This document shows positions 8,325 to 17,008 of a stretch of 64,000 nt of DNA, piece by piece. A program made the translations under genes and the position numbers. Source of the stretch: Fodinicurvata sp. EGI_FJ10296 (lineage in GTDB: Bacteria; Pseudomonadota; Alphaproteobacteria; DSM-16000; Inquilinaceae); assembly GCF_040712075.1 (NCBI RefSeq), contig NZ_JBFCVL010000001.1, positions 441,501 through 505,500 of the forward strand, given 5' to 3'. Under the pieces are notes generated by a model. The model was not told the origin of the DNA. It made no database searches and saw nothing but the letters and a program-made list of their open reading frames with translations. Positions within the stretch are counted from its first letter, which is position 1, and the number at the start of each line of letters is the position of its first letter.

Positions 8325-8933
8325 TCACCGGTCCGATTCGCCGCGCCCCCATCGGGATTCGTTGCGCGGCGGCATGTTACCGTCGTCGCCCGGATCGTTG
8401 TTTGATCCGGAATCGGGAGTGTTGCCGCCCGGGCGGATTTCCTCGAAATCGGCATCGATGACCGGCCCTTCGGATCCGCCGCCCCCGGGGCCGCCTCCGG
8501 GGCGACCCTGGGGACCGTCGGCCGCACTGCCTCCCGGTCGTCCGGCGCCGGGTGGGCGGGGATGCCCCCGGCGCTCGGCACGGTTGATCAGGCGCTGCCA
8601 GAGCAGCCGCGCAATCTGCAGTCTGACGGGCGGGACCAGCAGCAAGAAGCCGACGAAGTCCGTGATAAAGCCGGGCGTCAGCAGAAAGGCACCAGCGGCA
8701 AACAGGCACAGGCCGTCGAAAAGCTCACGAATCGGTGGTTCTTGACGGTTAAGCTTGGCCTGTGCTTCCTGTACAGTGTGGAGTCCCTGACGGCGGAGCA
8801 GGACAGCCCCGATCACAGCGGTCAGGACCACGGTCAGCAATGTGGGCGCCAGGCCGATCAGCCCCCCCACCTGAATGAAGACAGCGATCTCGGTGAGCGG
8901 AACGAGGATCAGAGCGATCAAAAGCAGCGGCAT
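8325..8933 (-). CDS. fxsA: FxsA family membrane protein
   Basis: A 202-aa inner-membrane protein of the FxsA family, best known for relieving phage T7 exclusion by F plasmids; its cellular role is unclear. The N-terminal half is hydrophobic: LLLIALILVPLTEIAVFIQV, TLLTVVLTAVIGAVLLRRQG and FLLTPGFITDFVGFLLLVPP, the last containing the family hallmark LTPGFITD. The C-terminal half is Gly/Pro/Asp-rich and looks disordered. The start at 8933 matches the family start MPLLL and has AAGGAAAA upstream; the frame stays open further upstream without family resemblance. FxsA, SecB and Tim44-like genes are commonly grouped in alphaproteobacteria. Confidence 0.92.
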   Translation of the reverse strand: MPLLLIALILVPLTEIAVFIQVGGLIGLAPTLLTVVLTAVIGAVLLRRQGLHTVQEAQAKLNRQEPPIRELFDGLCLFAAGAFLLTPGFITDFVGFLLLVPPVRLQIARLLWQRLINRAERRGHPRPPGAGRPGGSAADGPQGRPGGGPGGGGSEGPVIDADFEEIRPGGNTPDSGSNNDPGDDGNMPPRNESRWGRGESDR

Positions 8934-9341
8934 GAGTTTTCCTTGCCGTTTCCGGGATGAGGCCCTATTTCTGGATAAGGATGCAATAGCTATGGTCGGC
9001 GCTTGGCGGGACATCGTTTCCTGCAGCGGGGCTGGGCAGCAAGGTTGGGTCCGTCCCGGGTGAGAGTTCGTCGGCCGGTATGATCGGACTATAGCCCTGT
9101 GTTGGCTGGTTTGGCCACGGGCGGAACGGGTTTGGATGGATGAAGTTTTTCGCCATCCCGGCGCATTCGGTGTCGGCACGGACCTTATTCCGGGGCTGAA
9201 GCCGGTCAGATCGCTGAATTGAATACGCCGTCGATCGCCTGATAGGCGATCGCGTGGCGGCGTATCTGGGCAGCGGGGAATGGGAACGACATGGCGTCTG
9301 GCGCCATCGTATTTGCGCAGCGGCCGGAGTACGGCGAGGAT
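8934..9341. promoter_or_regulatory. Divergent intergenic region fxsA / Tim44-like gene
   Basis: About 400 bp without a convincing gene, presumably holding promoters for both flanking genes. The one clear element is a perfect inverted repeat CGATCGCC-TGATA-GGCGATCG at 9232-9252, roughly 90-110 bp upstream of the likely Tim44-like start. It has the form of a dimeric regulator site or small hairpin. Nothing else stands out. Confidence 0.35.
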
Positions 9342-10097
9342 ATGGGTGAAGGTCTGTACTTAATCGACATAATCATCTTCGGTATGATTGCGGCGTTCCT
9401 GGTATTCAGGCTGCGCAACGTTCTCGGCCGGCGGACGGGCCATCAGGGTGAGCGGCAGAATCCGCGGGCTGAAAAGCCGGTGGCGCCGGTTGCGGACGAG
9501 GATAACGTCGTTCGTTTGTCCGATCGCAAGGATGCGTCGGCCCAGGTCGAAATGGCAAGCGATCAGGCTGCCCGGGGAATCACGCAGATCAAGATCGCGG
9601 ATGCCGCCTTTGACGAGGCGGAGTTCGTCAGCGGTGCCGAAATGGCGTTCGGCATGATCGTCGATGCCTTTGCCAACGGCGACACCGCCGCGCTGCGGCC
9701 GCTTCTGGCCGATGACCTGTATGACGATTTCGCCGAGGCGATTCGAGACCGGCTGGCCAATGACCAGACGCTTGAGACCCGCATAGAGCTGGTCAAGAGC
9801 GTGGACATATTCGACGCGCGGCTCGAAGGCAACATGGCCTACGTCACCATTCGCTATGTCACCGATCAGATCAACGTGACCCGCGACAGCGATGGCGAGG
9901 TGATCGATGGCGATCCGGCCGTTTCCAGCGAAGTGGTGGATTTGTGGACCTTCGCGCGTAACACCAACAGCGACGATCCGAACTGGCTTCTGGTACAGAC
10001 CGACACACCGGATGAAGAAGACGGAGACGAAGAAAGCGGCGACATCGCCGACGACGATACGCAACCCGGAAACCGGGAAGACAGCCACAAGGGTTAG
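9342..10097 (+). CDS. Tim44/TimA-like membrane-anchored protein
   Basis: A 251-aa protein with an N-terminal membrane anchor (LYLIDIIIFGMIAAFLVFRL) and a C-terminal Tim44-like domain. The latter starts around FDEAEFVSGAEMAFGMIVDAFANGD and ends with VDLWTFARNTNSDDPNWLLV, both typical. In mitochondria Tim44 links Hsp70 to the import channel; the alphaproteobacterial homologues are inner-membrane proteins of unsettled role. It ends in a very acidic tail (DEEDGDEESGD). The start at 9342 fits family members that begin MGEG just before the anchor, but the Shine-Dalgarno spacing is poor. ATG 9291 is the alternative and would add 17 residues. Confidence 0.88.
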   Translation: MGEGLYLIDIIIFGMIAAFLVFRLRNVLGRRTGHQGERQNPRAEKPVAPVADEDNVVRLSDRKDASAQVEMASDQAARGITQIKIADAAFDEAEFVSGAEMAFGMIVDAFANGDTAALRPLLADDLYDDFAEAIRDRLANDQTLETRIELVKSVDIFDARLEGNMAYVTIRYVTDQINVTRDSDGEVIDGDPAVSSEVVDLWTFARNTNSDDPNWLLVQTDTPDEEDGDEESGDIADDDTQPGNREDSHKG

Positions 10098-10163
10098 TGC
10101 CGATTCCAGACTTGCCGGCACAGGATGACGGCAGTCGTGACGACCCCGGACCTGAAACGACCC

Positions 10164-10202
10164 AAAGCGCGGGCAGCGGCAACGCTGTAGCCGCGCTTTT
10201 TT
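10164..10202 (+). terminator. Rho-independent terminator after the Tim44-like gene
   Basis: An outer stem AAAGCGCGG (10164-10172) pairs with CCGCGCTTT (10191-10199). An inner stem CAGCG / CGCTG closes a GCAA tetraloop. A run of six T ends at 10202. This is a textbook intrinsic terminator on the plus strand. Confidence 0.9.
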
Positions 10203-10270
10203 GCGTGGTGCACTCTTCAGCGCTTTCTGGGGCAATTTCGTTCGAGGGATATCTTTCGCATTCCGCCGCG

Positions 10271-10297
10271 TACTGGTAATACCGTACTGGTATTACC
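10271..10297. promoter_or_regulatory. GntR/FadR-type operator upstream of lutABC
   Basis: Two adjacent GGT-N3-ACC boxes, GGTAATACC at 10275-10283 and GGTATTACC at 10289-10297, form one perfect inverted repeat with a 5-nt centre. TACTGGTA is also directly repeated with a 14-bp period. GGT-N3-ACC is the core of sites bound by FadR-subfamily GntR regulators such as PdhR and LldR. Its position about 145 bp upstream of lactate genes fits an LldR/LutR-like repressor. No such regulator gene lies in the window. Confidence 0.6.
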
Positions 10298-10440
10298 ATT
10301 GGCACCGTCCCTACTGTGTCGACGGCTTCCGGCTGGGACTGCCGCGCCGTGATTCATGTCGCCCGGCGCGTCACCGACGCCTGTCGGTCGGCCAATACCG
10401 GCAAGTCGGACGGTGCCGTGGACAACTGACAGGACAGCGG

Positions 10441-11328
10441 ATGACCGACAACGCCAATGCCTCTTCATCATCGCACGTCTCGCCGTCATCGGCCGGACAG
10501 GACGCGGCAGAACAGGACGCAACTGCGGAAAAAGTTCGCCCCAGTGTCGCTCTCTTCGTAACCTGTCTGGTGGACCTTTTCCGACCCAGCGTCGGGTTTG
10601 CCGCCATTGATCTGCTGCAACAGGCCGGATGCCGGGTGGCGGTGCCGGGCGCCCAGACATGCTGTGGACAGCCGGCCTGGAACAGCGGCGATGTGGCGAC
10701 GACGGCTGCGATGGCGAAATCGGTGATCGCTGCGTTCGAGCCCTATGATTATGTGGTCGTACCGTCCGGATCGTGTGCCGGCATGATCCGCCGACATTAT
10801 CCCCAGGCGCTGCGCAAGGATTCGCGGTGGGAGGCCCGGGCCCATGCGTTGGGAGAGCGGACATACGAATTGACCGCGTTTCTGGTCGATGTCATGGACA
10901 TGAAGTCGGTCGATCCCGTCGACTATCAGGGCCGCATTGCCTATCACGACAGCTGTTCGGGCCTGCGCGAACTCGGCGTGAAAGCACAGCCGCGTCAGTT
11001 GCTGGAATCGGTCGCTGGCGCGGAACTGGTCGATCTGCCCGGGGCGGAGACCTGCTGCGGATTTGGCGGAACCTTCTGCGTCAAATACCCCGGCATCTCC
11101 GGCGACATGGTGACGGAAAAAGCGAATGCCATCACTGGTACCGGGGCGGACACCGTTCTGGCGGGTGATCTGGGTTGCCTGATGAATATCGCCGGTAAGC
11201 TCAACCGCGACGGCTCGATGGTTCAGGTGCGCCATGTCGCCGAAGTCCTCGCAGGCGCCGTTGGCGAGGCCCCGCCAATCGGCAGGGCGGTCGGCGATCG
11301 CGCCGGAACACGAGCGGGAGGGCGATAG
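10441..11328 (+). CDS. lutA: L-lactate oxidation complex subunit LutA (CCG-domain Fe-S protein)
   Basis: LutA is the two-CCG-domain subunit of the LutABC complex, which oxidises L-lactate to pyruvate independently of flavin LldD. Two Cys-Cys-Gly motifs are present, GAQTCCGQPAWNSG near residue 75 and GAETCCGFGGTFC near residue 205. Each is preceded by its partner region (VALFVTCLVDLFRP and AYHDSCSGLREL). The product has 295 aa, with a Ser/Asp/Gln-rich N-terminus of about 35 residues longer than usual. ATG 10441 has AGGA 6 nt upstream. It is the first gene of lutABC, 2 bp before lutB, behind a GntR-type operator. Confidence 0.93.
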   Translation: MTDNANASSSSHVSPSSAGQDAAEQDATAEKVRPSVALFVTCLVDLFRPSVGFAAIDLLQQAGCRVAVPGAQTCCGQPAWNSGDVATTAAMAKSVIAAFEPYDYVVVPSGSCAGMIRRHYPQALRKDSRWEARAHALGERTYELTAFLVDVMDMKSVDPVDYQGRIAYHDSCSGLRELGVKAQPRQLLESVAGAELVDLPGAETCCGFGGTFCVKYPGISGDMVTEKANAITGTGADTVLAGDLGCLMNIAGKLNRDGSMVQVRHVAEVLAGAVGEAPPIGRAVGDRAGTRAGGR

Positions 11329-11330
11329 CC

Positions 11331-12773
11331 ATGCAGTCGACCAGCCACACCTTCAAGGACAACGTCAAGACGGCCCTCGCCGACGAGCATCTTCGCAAGG
11401 CGCTGGGGAACATGAAGGCAGGCTTTCAGGACAAGCGGGCCGCGACAATCGCGAAGTTGCCGGAATTCGAAGCACTGCGCGATCAGGGCAAGGCAATCAA
11501 GGACGATGTGCTCGCCAATCTGGATTATTACCTCGAACGTTTCGAAGACAATGTGACCAGGGACGGCGGTCATGTGCATTGGGCGCGGACGCCGCAGGAA
11601 GCCTGCGAAGCCATTCTCGGGATCTGCCGCGACACCGGCGCCAGGGTGGCGACCAAGGGCAAGTCGATGATCGCCGAGGAGATTGGCCTGAACGAGTATC
11701 TGGAGAAGCACGGCATGACGCCGGTGGAAACCGATCTCGGCGAATACATCATCCAGCTCAGGCACGAAGCCCCATCGCACATCATCGCACCGGCGATACA
11801 CCTGAGCAAGGAGCAGGTCTCCGATACCTTCCGGCGGAGCCACAAGCATCTGTCGGCCGACCGGCCGCTGGACGAGCCGCGAGATCTGACCGATGAAGCG
11901 CGGACCGTGCTGCGCCAGCAATTCGTCAACGCCGATGTCGGCATAACCGGCGCGAATTTCCTGATTGCCGAAACGGGCTCGACGGTGATCGTCACCAACG
12001 AAGGCAACGGCGATCTGACTCAGAACCTGCCCCGGGTTCATATCGTCGTGGCGTCGATCGAAAAGATCGTCCCGACTCTCGAAGACTCTGCTGCGATCCT
12101 GCGATTGCTCGCCCGTTCGGCGACCGGACAGGAATACTCGGTCTATACGACCTATTCCACCGGCCCCCGGCGCCCCGACGATCTCGATGGGCCGGACGAA
12201 TTCCACGTTGTGATCGTGGACAACGGCCGGTCGGACCTGCTGGGCACAGAAGCCGCCGAGGCGCTGCGCTGCATCCGCTGCGGCGCCTGCATGAATCACT
12301 GCCCGGTTTACGGCGCTATTGGCGGCCATGCTTATGGCTGGGTCGTCCCCGGTCCCATCGGCGCCGCGTTGACCCCCGGCATTCTCGGCGTAGAGGAAGC
12401 GCGTGATCTGCCGAATGCCTCGACTTTCTGCGGCAAGTGCGAGGAGGTCTGCCCTATGAAGATCCCGCTGCCCAAGATCATGCATTCGTGGCGGATCGAG
12501 GAGTACGATCGCGGACTGACGCCGCCGCGCCAGCGGTTCGGACTGGGCGTCTGGAGCTGGGTCGCGACGCGGCCGCGGCTATACAACTGGTTGACCGGTC
12601 TTGCGGTCCGTGGCGGCCATATGATCGGCCGCCGTCGGGGCTCGTGGCGTTGGATGCCGCTCGCCGGCGGCTGGACAGCCTATCGCGACCTGCCGGTACC
12701 AGCCGGAGACGGGACGTTCCAGCAACTCTATGCCCGGCGCCGGAATCGGGGCACGGCGGGGGACGGGAAATGA
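11331..12773 (+). CDS. lutB: L-lactate oxidation complex subunit LutB (Fe-S / LUD-domain protein)
   Basis: The 480-aa LutB carries an N-terminal LUD domain and a ferredoxin-like segment. Two 4Fe-4S motifs are visible: CIRCGACMNHCPVYG near residue 314 and FCGKCEEVCPMKIPLP near residue 366. The LUD part shows ITGANFLIAETGSTVIVTNE and FHVVIVDNGRSDLLG, both conserved. It passes electrons from lactate oxidation together with LutA and LutC, probably at the inner face of the membrane. GGGAGG lies upstream of the ATG at 11331. Its stop overlaps the lutC start (ATGA), so the two are likely translationally coupled. Length is normal. Confidence 0.95.
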   Translation: MQSTSHTFKDNVKTALADEHLRKALGNMKAGFQDKRAATIAKLPEFEALRDQGKAIKDDVLANLDYYLERFEDNVTRDGGHVHWARTPQEACEAILGICRDTGARVATKGKSMIAEEIGLNEYLEKHGMTPVETDLGEYIIQLRHEAPSHIIAPAIHLSKEQVSDTFRRSHKHLSADRPLDEPRDLTDEARTVLRQQFVNADVGITGANFLIAETGSTVIVTNEGNGDLTQNLPRVHIVVASIEKIVPTLEDSAAILRLLARSATGQEYSVYTTYSTGPRRPDDLDGPDEFHVVIVDNGRSDLLGTEAAEALRCIRCGACMNHCPVYGAIGGHAYGWVVPGPIGAALTPGILGVEEARDLPNASTFCGKCEEVCPMKIPLPKIMHSWRIEEYDRGLTPPRQRFGLGVWSWVATRPRLYNWLTGLAVRGGHMIGRRRGSWRWMPLAGGWTAYRDLPVPAGDGTFQQLYARRRNRGTAGDGK

Positions 12774-13471
12774 GCGAGAAGGCCAGAGAATCGTCGGCGT
12801 CGGCCAGGGCCCAGATAATGGCCGGCATCCGGCGGTCGCATCTGCGCGGCCCGCTGGACAGTGCGGCCCGGGCGGCGATTGATGCGCGCCTCGCCCGCCA
12901 TCCTCGTGGGTTGCAGCCCGGACGCACGGATCTCGATCAGGCAGGCCTGATGCGTTTGTTCGAAGTCCAGGCGACCGAAGCCGCGGCGACTGTTCACCAT
13001 GTGGCGCATTGGGGCGATGTTGCCGCGGAAGTGGCCGGGTACTTGTCCAGCCTGAATCTGCCGGCGACGGTCAAGGTTGCGCCGGACCCGGACCTGGACG
13101 CTGCCGGCTGGCAGGACACGACCCTGACGGTCGAGCGCGGCCGCGGCGAAGAAACCGACGCCGTGGGTGTGACGGGTTGCTTCGCGGCCATCGCCGAAAC
13201 CGGCACGCTGATGATGCTGTCCGGTCCAGGACGGCCGACGACGCTGAACTTTCTGCCCGACACTCATATCGCCATTGTTGCCCGCGACCGGATCGTCGCC
13301 GGCTATGAAGATGGCTGGGATCGGATGCGGGCGGCCGGTGCGGTGCCGCGATCGGTCAACTTCATCACGGGTCCGTCGCGGACCGGCGATATCGAGCAGA
13401 AGCTGCAGATGGGGGCTCACGGACCCCGGCGTCTCCATATCATTGTCGTCGACACGCCCTCGCCATCCTGA
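12770..13471 (+). CDS. lutC: L-lactate oxidation complex subunit LutC (LUD domain)
   Basis: A 233-aa LUD-domain subunit and third gene of lutABC. The domain is recognised by VGVTGCFAAIAETGTLMMLSG, the phosphosugar-like loop TTLNFLPDTHIAIV and the terminal NFITGPSRTGDIEQKLQMG followed by HGPRRLHIIVVD, all near-invariant in LutC/YkgG. The start is ATG 12770, overlapping the lutB stop. A 168-bp gap without clear features follows before the Smr gene, and no terminator was found. Function within the complex is known only at the level of lactate growth. Confidence 0.94.
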   Translation: MSEKARESSASARAQIMAGIRRSHLRGPLDSAARAAIDARLARHPRGLQPGRTDLDQAGLMRLFEVQATEAAATVHHVAHWGDVAAEVAGYLSSLNLPATVKVAPDPDLDAAGWQDTTLTVERGRGEETDAVGVTGCFAAIAETGTLMMLSGPGRPTTLNFLPDTHIAIVARDRIVAGYEDGWDRMRAAGAVPRSVNFITGPSRTGDIEQKLQMGAHGPRRLHIIVVDTPSPS

Positions 13472-13638
13472 ACGCCTGGTCCCGATCCCGAATTCCGGGA
13501 CACAGACTCCCCGACGCCGGCGGCCGGGCAGCAGGCCTGTCGGTGCGGGACTTGACAACAGACGGGCGAGACGCCTTCTTCGGTGCACTGCGGTAGCCTG
13601 GGCTGCCGCAAACGCTGTCTCGAACCGAATGGCCTCTG

Positions 13639-14286
13639 TTGAAACGACGTCGCGACCCATCACCAGACGACCGTGAGCTGTGGCGAACCGTCACGCGCGA
13701 CGTCAGGCCCCTCAAACCACCGCCCCGCTCGGCGATGGAGGCGGACCTGTCGCCGATGCCGGTCGAGGCGCCGCCGGAACCGCCGGGTTCACCGGAATCT
13801 CAGCGGGAAAAGGCAGCACCGGGAATGACGGCCATGGACAAGATCCTCGCGCAGAAGGGGGTCACCCCGGCAAGGAAGGATGTTCCTGCGGGTCCGGCGG
13901 ACTTGACCCACGGCACCACGCCAGGGGTCGATCGCCGGCAGTCAGACCGTGTCCGCAAAGGCCGCGCGGCCATCGGGGCACGGATCGATCTGCACGGCAT
14001 GGGCCGCGACGAAGCCCACAGCGCCCTGATCGACTTCATCATACGAGCCCATGCAGGCGGACACCGGACCGTTCTGGTCATTACGGGCAAAGGCCGATTC
14101 TCGCGGATTCAGGATGATCCATCGCGCGAACCGCATGCGCCACGTCGTGGCTTGCTGCAGACGATGGTGCCGCGCTGGCTGAATGACGCGCCGTTGCGGC
14201 AGAGAATCATCGGGTTCCACTCGGCACAGCCCCGGCACGGCGGGACCGGGGCGATTTATGTCATGCTGAAACGACACGACCGCTGA
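13639..14286 (+). CDS. Smr (small MutS-related) domain protein
   Basis: A 215-aa protein with a C-terminal Smr domain, which in other proteins nicks DNA or binds or cleaves nucleic acid. The domain signature RIDLHGMGRDEAHSAL is followed by TVLVITGKGRFSR and the closing GFHSAQPRHGGTGAIYVML. The basic N-terminus has the alphaproteobacterial family motif DRELWRTVTRDVRPL. The likely start is TTG 13639, since the homologous N-terminus begins there and no ATG is in frame nearby. It converges on the amylosucrase gene, 10 bp apart, with no hairpin between. In many relatives this gene follows a Tim44-MltA pair; here lutABC lies between and mltA is missing. Confidence 0.9.
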   Translation: MKRRRDPSPDDRELWRTVTRDVRPLKPPPRSAMEADLSPMPVEAPPEPPGSPESQREKAAPGMTAMDKILAQKGVTPARKDVPAGPADLTHGTTPGVDRRQSDRVRKGRAAIGARIDLHGMGRDEAHSALIDFIIRAHAGGHRTVLVITGKGRFSRIQDDPSREPHAPRRGLLQTMVPRWLNDAPLRQRIIGFHSAQPRHGGTGAIYVMLKRHDR

Positions 14287-14296
14287 CGATGCGTGG

Positions 14297-16270
14297 TCAC
14301 GGCTGACTGCCGGGTGCAAAGCAGTGAAAGGCATAGGCGTCGAGCATCAGTCCGGGCGCGAAGTGCCGGGATCGGCCTGTCCACAGGTCGTCCAGCGTGT
14401 CCGTTCCCAGCACGCCTGGCACGCCCCAATCATCGAGCGGCTGAGGGTGCTCGCTAAAATTCGCGATCACAACGACCGGTCCTTCGCTGCCCGATTTGAG
14501 GGCGCCGAACAGGTGCTTGTTGTCGAGGGGCAGAATCGTGATCGGCCCCTGATCGAACGCGTCATGGCGTCGCCGCAAGGCGGTCAGGGCCTTGAGCGCC
14601 TCGAACACTTGTGAACCCGGTTCATGAAGATCGGATCCGGAGAGGGCGGGCGCCGACCAGTCCATAGCGGGCCGGTGGACCCAGCGGGCATCCGCTGCCT
14701 TGTCCGGATCGCGCCGGTAGCTGTAGTCGTTGGGCATCGCAATCTCGTCGCACAGATAGATCAGCGGAATGCCACCGAGCGTCATCACAAGGCCATGCAT
14801 CAGGATGATGCGGCGGATCGCGAGCGCCACTGCCTGCTCGTCGCCCTCGTCGGTCGCGGCTTCGAGTCCGGCGAGGCTCGCCGTCATACCGCAGATCCGG
14901 CAGTCACCGGTGCGCGGATTGTCCTGAAACGGCAGACCGCGGGCGAAGCTGCCCGGAAAGCGGCCGGTATAGAAGGCGTTCAGGAACCGGCGATGATCGT
15001 CGGGCGCGATGCCGATTTCACGGCAGTCCTCGTCGGCGAAACCCCAACCGATATCGTCGTGGCACCGGATATAGTTCACCCAGCCGGTGCCGTCGGGCAG
15101 ATCGAACCGCTTGGTCAGGCTGTGGCGCATCAGGCTGGTGTCGCGCGTGGCGAGCGCCTCCCACAGCAGCACCATCAGCAACGGATTATAGCTGAGTTGG
15201 GCTTCGCCGGGCGAAACATAGGACACGACGTCGTCTGGATGAACGATCGCCTCGGACTTGAATGTCAGTGCCGGTGCCGCCAGCTGCACCGCAGCGTTCA
15301 ACGCCTGCACGACGAGATGGGCTTGCGGCAGGTTCTCGCAGGGCGTGCCGATCTCCTTCCAGACGAAAGGCACGGCGTCGAGGCGCAGGATCGAGATCCC
15401 CCGATTGGCGAGGAACAGCATTTCCTCCAGCATCTGCCGGAAGAGGGCGGGGTTGGCGAAATTGAGGTCCCACTGGAACGGATAAAAGGTCGACCAGACA
15501 TATCGGTTCAGCGACGAGACCCAGAGGAAGTTTTCAGACCCCCGGTCGGGAAAGATTTCGCGCAGATGCGGCTGGTAGCGGTCCGGCAGCGTGCGGTCGG
15601 GAAATGTCAGGTAATAGTCGCACTTCTCGTCGTCCCCGGCCGCGGCCGCCTGGGCCCAATGATGATCGTCGGCGGTGTGGTTGAAAACCAGATCCAGGCA
15701 CAGCCGTATGCCTTCCGCCCGAAGCGTCGTCGCCAGCGCCTCGAGATCGGCCATCGTGCCGAACCGGGGCTCGACCTGTCGATAATCTGATACGGCGTAG
15801 CCACCGTCGTTCGGTGGTTGCCGGGTCTTCAGCAGCGGCATCAGATGCAGATAGGTCACGCCGAGCGCGCGCAGATGATCCAGCCGTGCCGGTATGTCCG
15901 GCAACGTTCCAGCCCAAAGATCGACATAGCAGACGGCGCCGACCTCTTTATGGGATCGTAGCCACCGGAAGTCGGCTTCGGCCGTGGCATCGGTGGCGCG
16001 CAGATCGGGCGATCGGGCAAGCATTTGCCGAGCCGCCGTGGCGGTAATCTGTTCCAGGTGCCAGAAGAAATCGTATCGGTCCTGATACAGCGCCCGCAGC
16101 GTGCGGAACAGGCGGTCGAAATGACGATCGAGCCTGGCGTCGAAAACCGGCCAAAGGGCCGGTTCGGCGGCGAACAGTTCGCGCAGCCGGGGACGCAGAC
16201 GCTCAAGCGAACGGGCCGCTTCGCGACCTGAGGAGCCGTTATCGGGAGCGGTGGGGTATGGGGCAGGCAT
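14297..16270 (-). CDS. Amylosucrase (GH13 family)
   Basis: A 657-aa alpha-amylase-family enzyme matching amylosucrase, which builds alpha-1,4-glucan from sucrose and releases fructose. The nucleophile lies in ILRLDAVPF (residue ~298), the acid/base in FKSEAIVHPDD (~340) and the transition-state Asp in CHDDIGWGF (~405). All are shifted by about 12 from Neisseria amylosucrase (286, 328, 393). The N-terminal helical domain with RDLFxxE-like text (LRELFAAEPALWPVFDARL) is typical. ATG 16270 is chosen because the frame further upstream shows no homology. There is no signal peptide, so the enzyme is cytoplasmic. It stands alone, with no sucrose uptake gene nearby. Sucrose hydrolase of the same family is an alternative. 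Confidence 0.85.
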   Translation of the reverse strand: MPAPYPTAPDNGSSGREAARSLERLRPRLRELFAAEPALWPVFDARLDRHFDRLFRTLRALYQDRYDFFWHLEQITATAARQMLARSPDLRATDATAEADFRWLRSHKEVGAVCYVDLWAGTLPDIPARLDHLRALGVTYLHLMPLLKTRQPPNDGGYAVSDYRQVEPRFGTMADLEALATTLRAEGIRLCLDLVFNHTADDHHWAQAAAAGDDEKCDYYLTFPDRTLPDRYQPHLREIFPDRGSENFLWVSSLNRYVWSTFYPFQWDLNFANPALFRQMLEEMLFLANRGISILRLDAVPFVWKEIGTPCENLPQAHLVVQALNAAVQLAAPALTFKSEAIVHPDDVVSYVSPGEAQLSYNPLLMVLLWEALATRDTSLMRHSLTKRFDLPDGTGWVNYIRCHDDIGWGFADEDCREIGIAPDDHRRFLNAFYTGRFPGSFARGLPFQDNPRTGDCRICGMTASLAGLEAATDEGDEQAVALAIRRIILMHGLVMTLGGIPLIYLCDEIAMPNDYSYRRDPDKAADARWVHRPAMDWSAPALSGSDLHEPGSQVFEALKALTALRRRHDAFDQGPITILPLDNKHLFGALKSGSEGPVVVIANFSEHPQPLDDWGVPGVLGTDTLDDLWTGRSRHFAPGLMLDAYAFHCFAPGSQP

Positions 16271-16347
16271 CGGCGCGACCACGAATGTTGCGATAGGCGC
16301 CGATACCGTAGCCCGACACGTCGATGACGCAAGGATAAACCCGAGGT

Positions 16348-16369
16348 TGCCGGCAATGCAGTGCCGGCA
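16348..16369. terminator. Hairpin downstream of the array, possible terminator
   Basis: An exact repeat of the palindrome TGCCGGCA (16348-16355 and 16362-16369), spaced by ATGCAG, can form a stem about 50 bp past the stop of the last exported-protein gene on the minus strand. No T-run follows, so termination is only probable. Confidence 0.4.
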
Positions 16370-16415
16370 TTGGTGTGATGGGGGTCGGATCGGACACGGA
16401 AAGCGGTCCGTTCGG

Positions 16416-16871
16416 TCACTCCTGTGTATCGTCGCCGTTGGTGGTATCCTGACCGTCTTCGCTGCCGGTGGAGGAGGTCTCACTGTCGATCGCGACGTCC
16501 GTGCTGCCGCTGGAACCCTGATCACCCTCGCTGGTCTGATCGGTCCCCTGGTCTACCGTTCCGGACGATCCTTCGGACAGAATCTGATTGATCTCGCTGA
16601 GGTTCCCGACGGATGTCGACGAACTGTTATAGGTGTGATTCTCCACATACTGTTCGAGTGCGGCCTGTCCGTCCTCGTTCTGACGGTCGGCGTGTTGAAA
16701 TTGCGCCGCCAGACTGCGGTTCCGTTGCCTCGCACCATAGGGCGTCTTGCCCATCAGTTGTGCTTCGGCCGTCTGAACCGACAAGGGTCCCGCCCTGTCC
16801 TGGCTTTCCGTTGCAATGGTTATTGCGGCCAACGCGCAGAAGGTCGCCGGGATGAGGAAGATACGTTTCAT
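16416..16871 (-). CDS. Cassette 1 small exported protein (HfaA-like candidate)
   Basis: A 151-aa exported protein of a four-member family in this window. A signal peptide (MKRIFLIPATFCALAA) ends near AEAQ. The mature part has the shared core RNRSLAAQFQHA, then YVENHTYNSSSTSVGNLS and EINQILSEGSSGTVDQGTDQ, and a Ser/Thr/Asp-rich tail. Gln and Asn recur every few residues after Gly or Ser, loosely like curlin or HfaA repeats. Because it follows a CsgG-family pore gene and a larger exported protein, I infer a secreted fibre or anchor subunit. Direct homology to HfaA is not proven. ATG 16871 begins the signal peptide; it is last in its operon. Confidence 0.7.
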   Translation of the reverse strand: MKRIFLIPATFCALAAITIATESQDRAGPLSVQTAEAQLMGKTPYGARQRNRSLAAQFQHADRQNEDGQAALEQYVENHTYNSSSTSVGNLSEINQILSEGSSGTVDQGTDQTSEGDQGSSGSTDVAIDSETSSTGSEDGQDTTNGDDTQE

Positions 16872-16936
16872 GCTTGTGCTCCCTTGATGCGGCTTGAAGC
16901 TGGAGCCAGTGACCGCCGGATGAACCGATGGGCCGT

Positions 16937-16997
16937 GCGGGGCGGTTTTACCCACCCCGCAGGCCTCCCCCATCCGACGAAGCCGCTCATCGAATGG
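16937..16997 (-). ncRNA. Two-hairpin intergenic RNA module, cassette 1
   Basis: The message between the two exported-protein genes can form two stems. The first spans 16997-16970: CCAUUCGAUGA pairs with UCGUCGGAUGG around the loop GCGGCU, 11 bp including two G-U pairs. The second spans 16960-16937: GCGGGGUGG pairs with CCGCCCCGC, including one U-G pair. The wobbles pair only in minus-strand RNA. No U-run follows, so it looks like an mRNA stabiliser or attenuator rather than a terminator. Confidence 0.65.
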
Positions 16998-17008
16998 TGG
17001 ATCCGGTA

